From Myxococcales bacterium (GTDB lineage Bacteria > Myxococcota_A > Polyangia > Polyangiales > Houyiibacteriaceae), in assembly GCA_019637115.1 (NCBI GenBank), contig JAHBWH010000071.1, positions 1-37,558 of the forward strand: a stretch of 37,558 nucleotides of DNA, read 5' to 3'. Each line of letters begins with the position of its first letter. The first letter of the stretch is position 1. Made by a program: the position numbers and the translations under genes. Below the pieces are notes generated by a model. It did not search any database and was not told the DNA's origin. It worked only from the letters and a program-made list of their open reading frames with translations. Shown in pieces: positions 1 to 8,239 of this stretch.

Positions 1-1
1 C

Positions 2-865
2 GAGACGCTCGAGGCGCGGGCCGCCGAGGCGCGGCGCCTTCCGCGGGAGCAGCTCGTCGAAGACGCGCCGTCCATGGACCTGCAGCGCCTCTTCGGTGCG
101 TGCCGCTTCGGCTTCGAGGCGGCGCGCCGCGCGTGGCCCGACAACCCGGAGGCGCGCGCGGGGCTCGAGCGCACGACGCGCGCGATGCTCGAGATCGAGC
201 TCGCGCGTGGCAACACCCGCGGCGCCGAGGTGCTGCTCTCGGAGCTCGAGGAGCCGACCGACGAGCTCGCCCTCCGCGTCGCGCGGGCCCGCGCCGAGGA
301 GGAAGCCGAGCGCAAGCACGTCCGGGCCCTCGTCGCGTTCCGTCGAGACCTCGACCCGGCGGTGGGGCGCCGCGCGCGCTTCTACGCGGTGCTCGCCCTC
401 GCGGTGGTCTGGGTCGGGTCGCCGATCCTGCAGCAGCTGCTCTGGGGGCCTGGCCGCGAGACCCACCTCAAGGGCTTCGTCACGCCGCTCGTGTACCTCT
501 CGATCATCAGCGTGCTCGCGTTCGTCTTCCGCCGGAGCCTCTTCGCGACCCGCTACAACAAGCAGGTCCTGGCCGCCGTCGTCGCGATCTACGTCGGCGA
601 GATCGTGCTCGGCACTGGGCAGTGGGTGATGGGCGTCGACCCCGTCCAAGCGTCCATCGAGGATTTGGCGCTCCGCTCGGTCTGCCTCGGGATGATCGCG
701 GGCTTCGTCGATCGTGGCTTCCTCGTCCCGTCCGTCGCCTACGCCCTCGGCTACGTGCTCGCGGCGAAGGAGCCCTCGGCGCGATATTGGGTCGGCGCGG
801 CGAGCAACCTCGTGACGACGCTGACGCTGCTGTGGCTCTGGCGCCCACGCGCCGCCCGCGCCTGA
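2..865 (+). CDS. C-terminal part of a multi-pass membrane protein, probably the tail of a Ser/Thr protein kinase (5' end outside window)
   Basis: The reading frame is open to the left edge of the window, so the gene is partial. An in-frame ATG at 74 exists, but the coding pattern continues upstream of it. What is visible starts with a helical, charge-rich TPR-like segment (CRFGFEAARRAWPDNPEA, then a helical pair with Glu/Ala). About five hydrophobic segments follow: FYAVLALAVVWVGSPILQ, FVTPLVYLSIISVLAFVF, VLAAVVAIYVGEIVLG, a segment around CLGMIAGFVDRGFLVP, and NLVTTLTLLWLW. Myxobacterial Hanks-type kinases often end in this helical repeat plus multi-pass membrane arrangement. No kinase motif is inside the window, so the kinase call is an inference from the tail. 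It could also be a stand-alone membrane protein. Confidence 0.6.
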   Translation, partial: ETLEARAAEARRLPREQLVEDAPSMDLQRLFGACRFGFEAARRAWPDNPEARAGLERTTRAMLEIELARGNTRGAEVLLSELEEPTDELALRVARARAEEEAERKHVRALVAFRRDLDPAVGRRARFYAVLALAVVWVGSPILQQLLWGPGRETHLKGFVTPLVYLSIISVLAFVFRRSLFATRYNKQVLAAVVAIYVGEIVLGTGQWVMGVDPVQASIEDLALRSVCLGMIAGFVDRGFLVPSVAYALGYVLAAKEPSARYWVGAASNLVTTLTLLWLWRPRAARA

Positions 866-885
866 GGCGCGCTCGCGCTCGTCGA

Positions 886-951
886 GCGGTTCGCCAGCGG
901 TTCGCCAGCGGCTTGCCAGCGGTTCGCCGGCGGTTTGCGAGCGGCTTGCCA
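886..951. repeat. 11-bp tandem repeat, six units
   Basis: Six consecutive 11-base units of the form GCGGYTYGCCA/G fill most of the gap between the partial membrane protein and the monooxygenase-fold gene. Units start at 886, 897, 908, 919, 930 and 941 and differ at one to three positions. The unit length is not a multiple of three, and the repeat lies outside any credible gene. Confidence 0.85.
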
Positions 952-981
952 ACGCCGACGGGGGCGCGCGAAGCTCCGCCC

Positions 982-1335
982 ATGATCGTCGTCACCAATC
1001 GCATCCCGGTCGCCGCTGGCCACGAGATCGACTTCGAAGACCGCTTCCGCAAGCGCGCCCACCTCGTCGACCAGTCCCCCGGCTTCATCCGCAACGAGGT
1101 CCATCGACCGCGGCCGATGAAGCTCGACCACGCGACTGGGACGTGGGCCGAGGACCCAGAGGCGGAGGGCTATTACGAGGTGAAGACCTGGTGGCGTTCC
1201 TTCGAGGACTTCGTCGCGTGGACCCGGTCGGAGTCCTTTCGGGAGGCGCACTCGAACCGACCGCCGAAGGAGATGTTCCGCGGCCCGAACGCGCTCGAGA
1301 TCCACGAGGTCTTCCTCAGCACGGACGAGCGCTGA
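982..1335 (+). CDS. Antibiotic biosynthesis monooxygenase (ABM)-domain protein, HmoA/IsdG-like fold
   Basis: This 117-residue protein has the usual size of a single ABM ferredoxin-like domain. Diagnostic features are the N-terminal beta strand MIVVTNRIPVAAGHE, the helix FEDRFRKRAHLVDQSPGFI, the central YYEVKTWWRSFEDFVAWTRS segment and the closing strand LEIHEVF. Members of this fold include haem-degrading monooxygenases and small quinone or polyketide oxygenases. The haem-binding and catalytic residues cannot be assigned with confidence from the sequence, so the substrate is unknown. The ATG at 982 begins the conserved first strand, and upstream in-frame sequence is repeat DNA, which fixes the start. 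The gene is convergent with the histidine kinase gene ending at 1348, only 12 bases away. Confidence 0.85.
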   Translation: MIVVTNRIPVAAGHEIDFEDRFRKRAHLVDQSPGFIRNEVHRPRPMKLDHATGTWAEDPEAEGYYEVKTWWRSFEDFVAWTRSESFREAHSNRPPKEMFRGPNALEIHEVFLSTDER

Positions 1336-1347
1336 GTACAGCGGGCC

Positions 1348-2757
1348 TCAGGAGCGATCGAGCGGGACCGTGACGCGGAAGCGGGTGCCGCCGTCGACGT
1401 CGACCTCGAGGGTGGCGCCGAGCTGCTGCACCAGGGCGTGCACCATGCGCAGCCCGAGCGTCGAGCCCTGGACGCGCTCGGGGACGTTCGGCAGCCCGAT
1501 CCCGTCGTCGGAGATCTCGAGCTCCAGCGTCCGCCCGCGCGCCGAGCCGAAGACGCGCACGCTGCCGGACGAGCGGCCCTCGAAGGCATGCGCGAAGGCG
1601 TTGCTCACCAGCTCGTTCACCAGCAGCCCACACGGGACCGCGACGTCGACCGGCACGGCGACTCGCGCGACCTCGACGTGCAGGGCGACGCTCTGGCTCG
1701 CGTGGTCGTGCGCGAGGGCGATCTGTTCGGCGAGCTCCTGCAGGTAGGCGTGGAGATCGAGGTTCGCGAAGTCTCCGCTCCGATAGAGGCGCTGGTGGAT
1801 GAGCGCCATCGCGAGGATCCGCCGCCGCGCCTCTTCGAAGGCGCGGCGACCGGCAGCGTCGTCGAGCTGGGATTGCTGCAGATAGAGCAAGCTCGACACG
1901 AGCTGTAGGTTGTTCTTGACGCGGTGGTGCACCTCGCGGAGCAAGACCTCCTTCTCGGCGAGGGAGCGCTCGACCTGCTGCCGCGCGGAGCGCTCTTGCG
2001 TCAAGTCGCGGACGACGACCTGGATCCCGTCGCGGCTGTTCAGCCGGACCGGGCGCGCGATCACCTCGACCTCGCGGAGCTCCCCGCTCGCCAGGCGGAC
2101 CGTGGTCTCGTGGAGGTCGCGACCGTCTCGGAAGACGCGGGCAGCCACGTCCTCGAGCTCGGCGTGAGATCGCAAGGCGTCGAGCGTGCTCACGGGGCGG
2201 CTCATGAAGGTGTCGAGCGCGTGTCCGAAGAATCGGATCGCGCTCTCGTTCGCCTCGAAAGGGATGAGCGTCTCGGCGTCGATGACGAAGATGGCGTCGG
2301 GGGACTCCTCGAAGAGCGCGTGGAACTTCTGTTCGCTCTCGCGGAGGCCGCGGAGGCTGCGCTCGCGCGTGGTGACGTCGAGCAGCGAGAGCACGAGACC
2401 GCTCACCTCGCCCTCGTCGTCGGGCACCGGCACGAGGGACCAATCCCAATAGGTCACGCCGCGCTCTTCGGCGTGGACGTAGACGAACGCCTTGGCGCGC
2501 TCGTGATGAGGCTCGCCGGTCTCGAGCACGCGGCGGAAGATCGCCTCGTTCTCGGCGTTCGGATAGAGCTCGAAATGACCCTTGCCGACGAAATCCTCGG
2601 GCGCGAGCCCGTCGGCGGAGGCGTAGGCGCGGTTGACGCGGATGAAGCGGAGCTCGCGGTCGAGGTACGCGATGTGAAGATTGGTGTGGTCGAAGAACGC
2701 CTCGAGCAGGCGGGCCCGATCGTCAGCCGAGATCGGCGGCCGCGTGCTGGAGGTCAT
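1348..2757 (-). CDS. PAS-PAS sensor histidine kinase of the HWE/HisKA_2 type
   Basis: A 469-residue cytosolic kinase with no membrane segment. Two PAS domains lie at about residues 15-135 (FFDHTNLHIAYLDRELRFI) and 140-260 (LFEESPDAIFVIDAETLIP). The dimerisation/phosphoacceptor helix LLREVHHRVKNNLQ follows, with the His pair near 277-278. This EVHHRVKNN signature marks HisKA_2/HWE kinases rather than classical HisKA. The ATPase domain at about 365-467 carries the N-box LLVNELVSNAFAHAF, the G1 box DDGIGLP and a short final lid. The ATG overlaps the stop of the upstream LuxR-type regulator by four bases, which indicates translational coupling. It is the last gene of a three-gene two-component operon. 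The PAS ligand is unknown. Confidence 0.93.
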   Translation of the reverse strand: MTSSTRPPISADDRARLLEAFFDHTNLHIAYLDRELRFIRVNRAYASADGLAPEDFVGKGHFELYPNAENEAIFRRVLETGEPHHERAKAFVYVHAEERGVTYWDWSLVPVPDDEGEVSGLVLSLLDVTTRERSLRGLRESEQKFHALFEESPDAIFVIDAETLIPFEANESAIRFFGHALDTFMSRPVSTLDALRSHAELEDVAARVFRDGRDLHETTVRLASGELREVEVIARPVRLNSRDGIQVVVRDLTQERSARQQVERSLAEKEVLLREVHHRVKNNLQLVSSLLYLQQSQLDDAAGRRAFEEARRRILAMALIHQRLYRSGDFANLDLHAYLQELAEQIALAHDHASQSVALHVEVARVAVPVDVAVPCGLLVNELVSNAFAHAFEGRSSGSVRVFGSARGRTLELEISDDGIGLPNVPERVQGSTLGLRMVHALVQQLGATLEVDVDGGTRFRVTVPLDRS

Positions 2758-3557
2758 CGCGGCGGCGTCCCCATCACGCGGCGCACGAGCTCGACGCGGC
2801 TGTGCACGTCCAGCTTCGCGTAGATCGCCCGGAGGTGGTTGCGCACGGTGTGCTCGGAGATGAAGAGCTGCTTGGCGATCTCCCGCACCGATCGCGCCTC
2901 GACGACGAGCGTGACCACCTCGCGTTCGCGGCCCGAGAGCGCCGCGAGGGCATCATCGGCCAGGGTGGAGGCCGCCGTGCCGTTCGGTGACGCGCCGTCT
3001 GGCGACGCGCTTCTTGGCGACGCGCCGTTGGCCGTCGTCGTGGCCGTCGCGGCCGTCGGCATGGCGGGCGGTGGCGCGCTCGGTCGCCGCGGCGGCTCGA
3101 TCGCGGCGCTCGCGAGCAGGGGCTCGAGCGCCTCGAGTGTCTGCACGAGCTCCTTGGCGTGCTCCCGCGCATGGTGGAGCTGTCGGACGGCTCGGCCCTT
3201 CTCGAGCGCGATGTCGATGCGGTCCAGGAGGTCTCGCGGGGGGATCGGCTTGACGAGGTAGTCCACCGCGCTGAGGCGGAGCGCGTCGATGGCCGAGCCG
3301 ATGCTGGGTTGGCCGGTCATCACGATGACCCGAGGAGTCTCGGGGGAGCGGCTGAGCTCGTCCAAGAGCCGCAGACCCGAGCCGCCTGGCATGTGGATGT
3401 CGGTCAGCACGAGGTCGACGACGCGCGCGCCGAGGGCCCGCTGCGCCTGCGCGACGTCGTGGCAGACGGTGACCTCGTGGTCGCGCTGGGCGAGCAGCGC
3501 CGTGTAGGCGGCGCAGAGCCCAGCGTCGTCGTCCACGAGGAGGATGCGTCCTCTCAT
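2754..3557 (-). CDS. Response regulator, receiver plus LuxR-type helix-turn-helix
   Basis: A 267-residue protein. The N-terminal receiver has the acidic pocket VDDD (residues 8-11), phosphoacceptor Asp53 in LTDIHMPGGSG, the T/S position at VMTGQ and Lys103 in LVKPIPP. A coiled segment (about 115-160) and a low-complexity Ala/Ser/Pro linker with repeated ASP-G-A motifs (about 160-200) follow. The last 60 residues are a GerE/LuxR DNA-binding domain: LSGREREVVTLVVEARS, then EIAKQLFISEHTVRNHLR. The unusually long linker separates receiver and DNA-binding domain. The gene overlaps both neighbours by four bases (hybrid kinase upstream, HisKA_2 kinase downstream). Either kinase could be its phosphodonor. 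Confidence 0.94.
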   Translation of the reverse strand: MRGRILLVDDDAGLCAAYTALLAQRDHEVTVCHDVAQAQRALGARVVDLVLTDIHMPGGSGLRLLDELSRSPETPRVIVMTGQPSIGSAIDALRLSAVDYLVKPIPPRDLLDRIDIALEKGRAVRQLHHAREHAKELVQTLEALEPLLASAAIEPPRRPSAPPPAMPTAATATTTANGASPRSASPDGASPNGTAASTLADDALAALSGREREVVTLVVEARSVREIAKQLFISEHTVRNHLRAIYAKLDVHSRVELVRRVMGTPPR

Positions 3558-5428
3558 GCGTGTCCTCCGAGCAGGCGCTGCAGGGCGGCGTCGAGGTGCG
3601 CCAGGTCGACGGGGCGCGCGCAGAGCTCGACGCCGTCGGGGTCGCGTAGCGCCTCGAGCCGAGGCTCGACCTGCAGCGCGGGCAGGCTCGGGTGAGCCTC
3701 GCGGAGCCAGGCGCCCAACGTGTCGTCGTGCTCGGGATCATAGAGCACGCCGTCGACCGGGCCGGCGTCCACGAGTCGGCGGGCGTCCGCGACGTCGGCG
3801 GCGTCGCGCGCGGTGACGCGGAGGTAGCGCAGGAAGCGGACCAGCGCCGCATGCGTGGTGGGGCAGCCATGCAAGAGCACGAGCGTCTGCCGGCGCACGG
3901 CGGCCGCGTGGCTGATGGGCGCGCGCGCGTCGGCGTCGACCGCAGGGAAAAGCACGCGAGCTATTGCCCCGCGGGTCGTCGAGCGCAGGTCGAAGGCGCC
4001 GCCTCGCGCGTGCACGATGGCCCGCACCGTGGTCAGGCCTAGGCCCGTCCCTTGCCCGACGGGCTTCGTGGTGAAGAAAGGATCGAACGCGCGCGCCAGG
4101 GTCGTGGCGTCGAGCCCGGTGCCCGAGTCTTCGACCTTCACCTCCACGTAGCGCCCAGGCGGCAGCGTCCCGGTGCTGAGCACGCTGGCGTGCTCGAGGT
4201 GGATCTCGCGCGTGCTGACGCGGAGCGGGCCCCCGTCGGGCATCGCGTCACGGGCGTTGGCGACGAGGTTCAGCATGACCTGCTCGAGCTCGGCCTCTCC
4301 GAGCTCGGCCACGCCCGCCCCCGCCTGGAGCGAGAGCTCCAGCTCGATCGAGCCGTGGGCGACCGCCCGCAAGAGCGGCGTCATCGCGTGCAGCTCCAGG
4401 CTGACGTCGAGCGGCTGCGCGTCGGAGACGCGGTCCTGGCGGGCCACCGCCAGGAGCGAGCGCGCGAGCGCCGCGCCTCGCTCGACCGTCTCGGCGATCG
4501 CATCGAGCGACGCGCGCGGCGGCCCCTCGAGCTCCCGCGACGCGATGAACACGTGCGCGTGGATGGTCGAGAGCAGGGTCTGGAAGTCGTGCGCCACCCC
4601 CGCCGCGAAGCGCCCCACCGCCTCGAGTTTCTGCGCGTCGACGAAGCGCTGCTGGAGCTGCTCTCGCTCCGTGACGTCGCGGAGGATCATCGTGAGGATC
4701 GTGTCGGCGTCGACCTCGACGCGGGCGACCGAGACCTCGGCCGAGAACACCGCGCCGGTGCGCCGCAGACAGCGCATCTTGGTCGAGGCCTCGCCGTCGG
4801 CGGCCTCGCCGTGGAGGACACGCTCGAGGAGGGCACGTCGCGCGACGCGCTCGTCGACCGGGAGCAGCGCCTCGAAGGAGAGCCCGAGCGCCTGGTGCGC
4901 GGGCCAACCGAAGACCTCGGACGCCCCGCGGTTGAAGACGACGACGCGCAGGTCGTCGTCGAGCGAGACGATCGCGTCGCGCGATTGGTCGAGCATCACC
5001 GCGAGGCGATGCTCGAGGGCGCGGCGTCTTCGCTCCTCGCGCTCTTGGGCTTGCTCCGCCTCGAACTTGAACAGGACGGCGTCGAGGGTGATCTGGAGCA
5101 GGCGTGGGTCGAAGGGCTTGAGGAGATAGTGCGAGTGCGGGACGCGCCGGACCCGCTCGAGCGTCTCGTCGTCGTCGAACGCCGAGAGGAAGACCACGGG
5201 GGTCCGCCGCTCCGCTTGGATCCGTCGCGCGGCCTCCACGCCGTCGAGGGGGCCCGCGAGGCGGATGTCGAAGAGGAGGAGCTCGGGTTGCCCCTTGAGC
5301 GCGCGCTCGAGAGCCGCCTCACCCGTCGCGACGACGTCGGTGACCGCGAAGCCCATGCTGGTCAGGCGGCGCTCGAGCTCCAGCGCGATCAGGGCTTCGT
5401 CTTCGGCGATGAGGACTCGTCGAGGCAT
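3554..5428 (-). CDS. Hybrid sensor kinase: receiver-PAS-HisKA-HATPase-degenerate receiver
   Basis: A 624-residue protein from the ATG at 5428. A GTG six codons upstream (5446) is also possible; the ATG is preferred because the receiver strand RRVLIAEDEA starts directly after it. Order: receiver (about 1-120, Asp54 in LLFDIRLAGP, Lys104 in YLLKPF), coiled linker, PAS (about 140-255), HisKA with GRFAAGVAHDFQTLLS (His280), and an ATPase domain with N-box LNLVANARDAM, G1 DSGTGLD, F box FDPFFTTKP and G2 GQGTGLGLTTV. A C-terminal receiver-like segment (about 500-620) lacks the paired acidic residues and the conserved Lys (CARPVDL). The usual HDFNN after the phosphoacceptor His reads HDFQT here. First gene of the operon with 3554-3557 overlapping the response regulator. 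Confidence 0.92.
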   Translation of the reverse strand: MPRRVLIAEDEALIALELERRLTSMGFAVTDVVATGEAALERALKGQPELLLFDIRLAGPLDGVEAARRIQAERRTPVVFLSAFDDDETLERVRRVPHSHYLLKPFDPRLLQITLDAVLFKFEAEQAQEREERRRRALEHRLAVMLDQSRDAIVSLDDDLRVVVFNRGASEVFGWPAHQALGLSFEALLPVDERVARRALLERVLHGEAADGEASTKMRCLRRTGAVFSAEVSVARVEVDADTILTMILRDVTEREQLQQRFVDAQKLEAVGRFAAGVAHDFQTLLSTIHAHVFIASRELEGPPRASLDAIAETVERGAALARSLLAVARQDRVSDAQPLDVSLELHAMTPLLRAVAHGSIELELSLQAGAGVAELGEAELEQVMLNLVANARDAMPDGGPLRVSTREIHLEHASVLSTGTLPPGRYVEVKVEDSGTGLDATTLARAFDPFFTTKPVGQGTGLGLTTVRAIVHARGGAFDLRSTTRGAIARVLFPAVDADARAPISHAAAVRRQTLVLLHGCPTTHAALVRFLRYLRVTARDAADVADARRLVDAGPVDGVLYDPEHDDTLGAWLREAHPSLPALQVEPRLEALRDPDGVELCARPVDLAHLDAALQRLLGGHA

Positions 5429-5572
5429 CGGGACGCGACAAGGCACAGGCGGGGCTCTCGGAAACGCTGCGCGTCGGAAGCTCGACTTCCACCGCGCGGC
5501 GATTTCGACGAAAGCTCTACATGGTACCCTCCCGCGCCCGATGTTAGCTCGGCGCGGCCCGCGATGCTCCGT

Positions 5573-7630
5573 TCATTCGACGAAATCTGTGCGCGTCGGC
5601 GGATCACACGACGGAGGAGGGAGGCCGAGCCCTGCCTCCGCCCGCCAGAGTTCGGGCCAGGCGCCCTCGGCGACCATGCGCTCGGTGAGCTTGGTTCTCG
5701 TCGGCTCGGACAGGGCGACAGGGGGCGCCGGCTCCCCCGGCAGCGCGAGGTGGACCCAGCCTCGCGGGCCTTCCGCGGCGCTCGCGAGCCGCGGCAGGTC
5801 GACCTCCGGCGAGAGGGCGCGCCAGGCCGCGAGCATCCGGGTGGTGAGCTCGTCGAGGTCATCGACGGCCGCGGACGCCAGCGCGTCGGCGAGCGTCGGC
5901 GCAGCGGGGCTGATCATCCAGATCGTCCACCCGTCTCGGGTGGGGGCCAGGATGAGCGCCCGCTCCTCCGGGAGCACGCTCGTCCACGGCACGAGGGCGC
6001 GCACCACCTCGAGCAAGCTCCGTCGCGCGCTCTCGAGCTCGGGGACCTGCCAACGATCGCACGTGTGGAGGAGCAGGCCCCGGTCGGAGCAGAGCTCGAT
6101 CGCGTCTCGGGGGGCCCATGGCCGGCGCTCGCGACGCGTCAGCGCGCCGAGGGTCGCCGCGGTGTAGAGGGCGCGACCATGGACGGGGGGCCACGCGCAC
6201 CCAGGCGGCAGCTCCGAGGCGGGAGGCAGCTCGACTCCTGGCGGTAGGTCCCCGATCACCTCCGACGAGGGCGGCAGCTCGACTCCCGGAGGGAGGTCCC
6301 CGATCGCCGGTTGCGGCGTCTCGCAAGGGGGAGGTCGGGACGAAAGCTCGCCGGCGACCGGGGTCTCGTGTGGTGCGGACGGGGCGCACGAGTCGCCCTC
6401 GGCCGGCGCTCGGGCCGCCAGGTCGGGCGCGTGGCGGGCCTCGGGCCCGTGGTTGGAGGATGGCTCGAGCGGGTCGGCGTATGCGGCGCACCCGGCGTCA
6501 GGCTCGGTGACGGCGACCCCGACGTGGACGTCGTCGTGGTCGCCCACGTCGACGACGTCGACGTCGTCGACCGTTTCGCCCGCGAGCTCGTCGGCCGCGT
6601 CGACCTCGTCGTCGGCGCGCGCATCGAGCGCGATCTCGGCCGCGTCGACCGGGCGGAGCTCGAGCGCGAGGTAGTCATCGTCGGCCTCGAGCTCGAGATC
6701 GGGCGCGGTCGGGTCGTCCGCGCCAGGTCCTTCGGTCGTGTCGTCGGCCGCATGCGCTGCGGTGGCGTCGGTCTCCACGTCGGCCGCATGCGCTGCGGCG
6801 GCGTCGGCCCCCACGACATCGGCCGCGACCGTCGCTGCTGCGAACGCGAGCTCGAGCTCACTCGGCCTCCCGACGTGGTCGTCCAGCGTGGCCCGGAGGA
6901 CGACGGGGGCGGTGGACGCGCGCGCCATCGGGACCACGCGGGCGTCCGTGCGCTCTTCGAGCAGGGCGCCGAGCCCGTGCGCCAGCATCGCCTCGTGCAG
7001 GCTCTCGGCGGAGCCCAGGCCCGTCTCCGCGACCGACTCGCGCGCGAGCAGCGCGCGCACCCGCTCGGTGGCGAGGCGCGAGGCGAGCAGGAAGCTCTCG
7101 CGGACGCCCTCGGCCTCGTGGGCGCGCGCGCCGACGACGGGCACGGTCGCGCCCACCGCCAGCCGGTTGGCGAGCGCGGAGGGCGTCAGGGCGTTGGGGC
7201 GGTCTTGTTTGTTCGCCTGGAGGACGACGCCGATCGGGAGCTCGCCCTCCACGCGGACGAGCATCTCCCGGAGCTGTCGGAAGGATTGGCGGCTCTCTTC
7301 GACCAGGAAGGGGTGCGAGTCGGCGACGAAGACGACGGCGTCGGCGGACTCCAAGAGGTAGCGGCGTCGTCGGAGGAGGCTCGGCTGGCCGGGGACGCTG
7401 ACGAGCTGACAGCGAAGCCGGCGGCCGTCGACGTACCCTCCCGAGAAGTCGAGCCAATCGAAGAACTCGGTGCGACGACTGGTCGTGCCCGGTGCGACGA
7501 CCTGCCCACGGCGCTGCATCGACAGCAGCGTCGAGAGTGCTCGGACGTTCGTCGTCTTTCCGGCCTCTGGGCTGCCGTCGTAGACGATCCGAATGACGAG
7601 CTCTCCGTTCTGGCGGTCGATGTACGGCAT
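5573..7630 (-). CDS. MglA-like Ras-superfamily GTPase with long acidic linker and unassigned C-terminal domain
   Basis: A 685-residue protein, over three times the usual ~195 residues of MglA. The N-terminal ~200 residues form the GTPase: P-loop YDGSPEAGKTTN (18-28), switch II SVPGQ (78-82, the PGQ form seen in MglA-type enzymes), and G4 NKQD (140-143). Residues about 255-420 are an Asp/Ala-rich low-complexity linker with repeats such as TAAHAADVETDA. A proline-rich section repeats IGDLPPGVELPP (about 440-475). The remaining ~200 residues (from HGRALYTAATLGALTRRERR onward) are a compact Trp-rich domain I do not recognise. It lies 196 bases downstream of the Roadblock-like gene, the partner type expected for MglA-family GTPases. 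A switch role in polarity, motility or transport regulation is inferred. Confidence 0.87.
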   Translation of the reverse strand: MPYIDRQNGELVIRIVYDGSPEAGKTTNVRALSTLLSMQRRGQVVAPGTTSRRTEFFDWLDFSGGYVDGRRLRCQLVSVPGQPSLLRRRRYLLESADAVVFVADSHPFLVEESRQSFRQLREMLVRVEGELPIGVVLQANKQDRPNALTPSALANRLAVGATVPVVGARAHEAEGVRESFLLASRLATERVRALLARESVAETGLGSAESLHEAMLAHGLGALLEERTDARVVPMARASTAPVVLRATLDDHVGRPSELELAFAAATVAADVVGADAAAAHAADVETDATAAHAADDTTEGPGADDPTAPDLELEADDDYLALELRPVDAAEIALDARADDEVDAADELAGETVDDVDVVDVGDHDDVHVGVAVTEPDAGCAAYADPLEPSSNHGPEARHAPDLAARAPAEGDSCAPSAPHETPVAGELSSRPPPCETPQPAIGDLPPGVELPPSSEVIGDLPPGVELPPASELPPGCAWPPVHGRALYTAATLGALTRRERRPWAPRDAIELCSDRGLLLHTCDRWQVPELESARRSLLEVVRALVPWTSVLPEERALILAPTRDGWTIWMISPAAPTLADALASAAVDDLDELTTRMLAAWRALSPEVDLPRLASAAEGPRGWVHLALPGEPAPPVALSEPTRTKLTERMVAEGAWPELWRAEAGLGLPPPSCDPPTRTDFVE

Positions 7631-7690
7631 GGGTCACGTCGAGGAGGCACGTCGGGCGTGAGCGTCGCGAGGTTTCAGCGGCGCGGCTGG

Positions 7691-7801
7691 GTCGATGTCA
7701 TCGGCCTCGTGGGTGGGCGCGCGTGCGAGCACGCCCGGCCTCGGCCCGGCGGGGTCGATGTCATCGGCCTCGTGGGCGGGCGCGTGCGAGCACGCCCGGC
7801 C
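7691..7801. repeat. Two ~48-50-bp near-identical direct repeats
   Basis: Copies at 7691-7740 and 7754-7801 differ by a few bases and a two-base indel, separated by 13 bases. Each contains an internal imperfect GC-rich stem (GGGCGCGTGC/GCACGCCC). They fill the gap between the Roadblock-like gene and the GTPase gene, on the transcribed strand of both. They could be an intercistronic hairpin pair or a small repeat family; there is no T-tract. Confidence 0.75.
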
Positions 7802-7826
7802 CCCCCGCGGGAGAGCCGGGCGCGGA

Positions 7827-8231
7827 TCACGCGGCGGCGGAGACGTCCTGCGCGGCCTGGCGGCCCTTCGTGAGCGCCATGCCGACGTTCACGCTGCCGC
7901 GGCAGACGAAGACGATCGCCTGGTCGGTGTAGCGCTTCGAGCGGAAGAAGAGGTGGAGGAGGTTGTCCGAGAAGACGAGGATCTCCTGGAAGTAGTGCTT
8001 CCCGTCCTCGCCGTGGCCGCGGCTCTTGCGGAAGAGCTTCTCGATCGCGCTGACGCTCTGGCCCTGGAAGAGATCGGCCGTCGCGGCGGCGACGAGGTCG
8101 AGGACCTCTTGAGGGTGAGAGTCGACGGTCTTCACGCCGAGCAACATGCCCGTGCTCATGTCGACGTAGCCGGTGGCGACGCATTCGGGGACGGTGGTCT
8201 GGGCCTTGGAGAGGGCAGCATCGAGTGACAT
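7827..8231 (-). CDS. Roadblock/LC7-like small protein (putative GTPase regulator)
   Basis: A 134-residue soluble alpha/beta protein. It starts with helix SLDAALSKAQTTVPECVA, then strands GYVDMSTGMLLGVKTVD, a long helix (HPQEVLDLVAAATADLFQG), and strands FQEILVFSDNLLHLFF and QAIVFVCRG, ending in helix MALTKGRQAAQDV. This matches the strand-helix order of Roadblock/LC7 (MglB-type) proteins, which act as GTPase-activating or scaffold partners of MglA-family GTPases. The call rests on fold pattern and context, since the next gene downstream is such a GTPase. Its ATG is 8 bases from the stop of the ABC-phosphatase gene, and an AGGAG motif sits at the end of that gene, so translation is probably coupled. 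Confidence 0.72.
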   Translation of the reverse strand: MSLDAALSKAQTTVPECVATGYVDMSTGMLLGVKTVDSHPQEVLDLVAAATADLFQGQSVSAIEKLFRKSRGHGEDGKHYFQEILVFSDNLLHLFFRSKRYTDQAIVFVCRGSVNVGMALTKGRQAAQDVSAAA

Positions 8232-8239
8232 GGGTTCGC

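Noticed and set aside
4248-4907. Second gene opposite or out of frame within the hybrid kinase
   Set aside because: It is an out-of-frame reading of the kinase coding sequence with Arg/Ala-rich composition and no domain.
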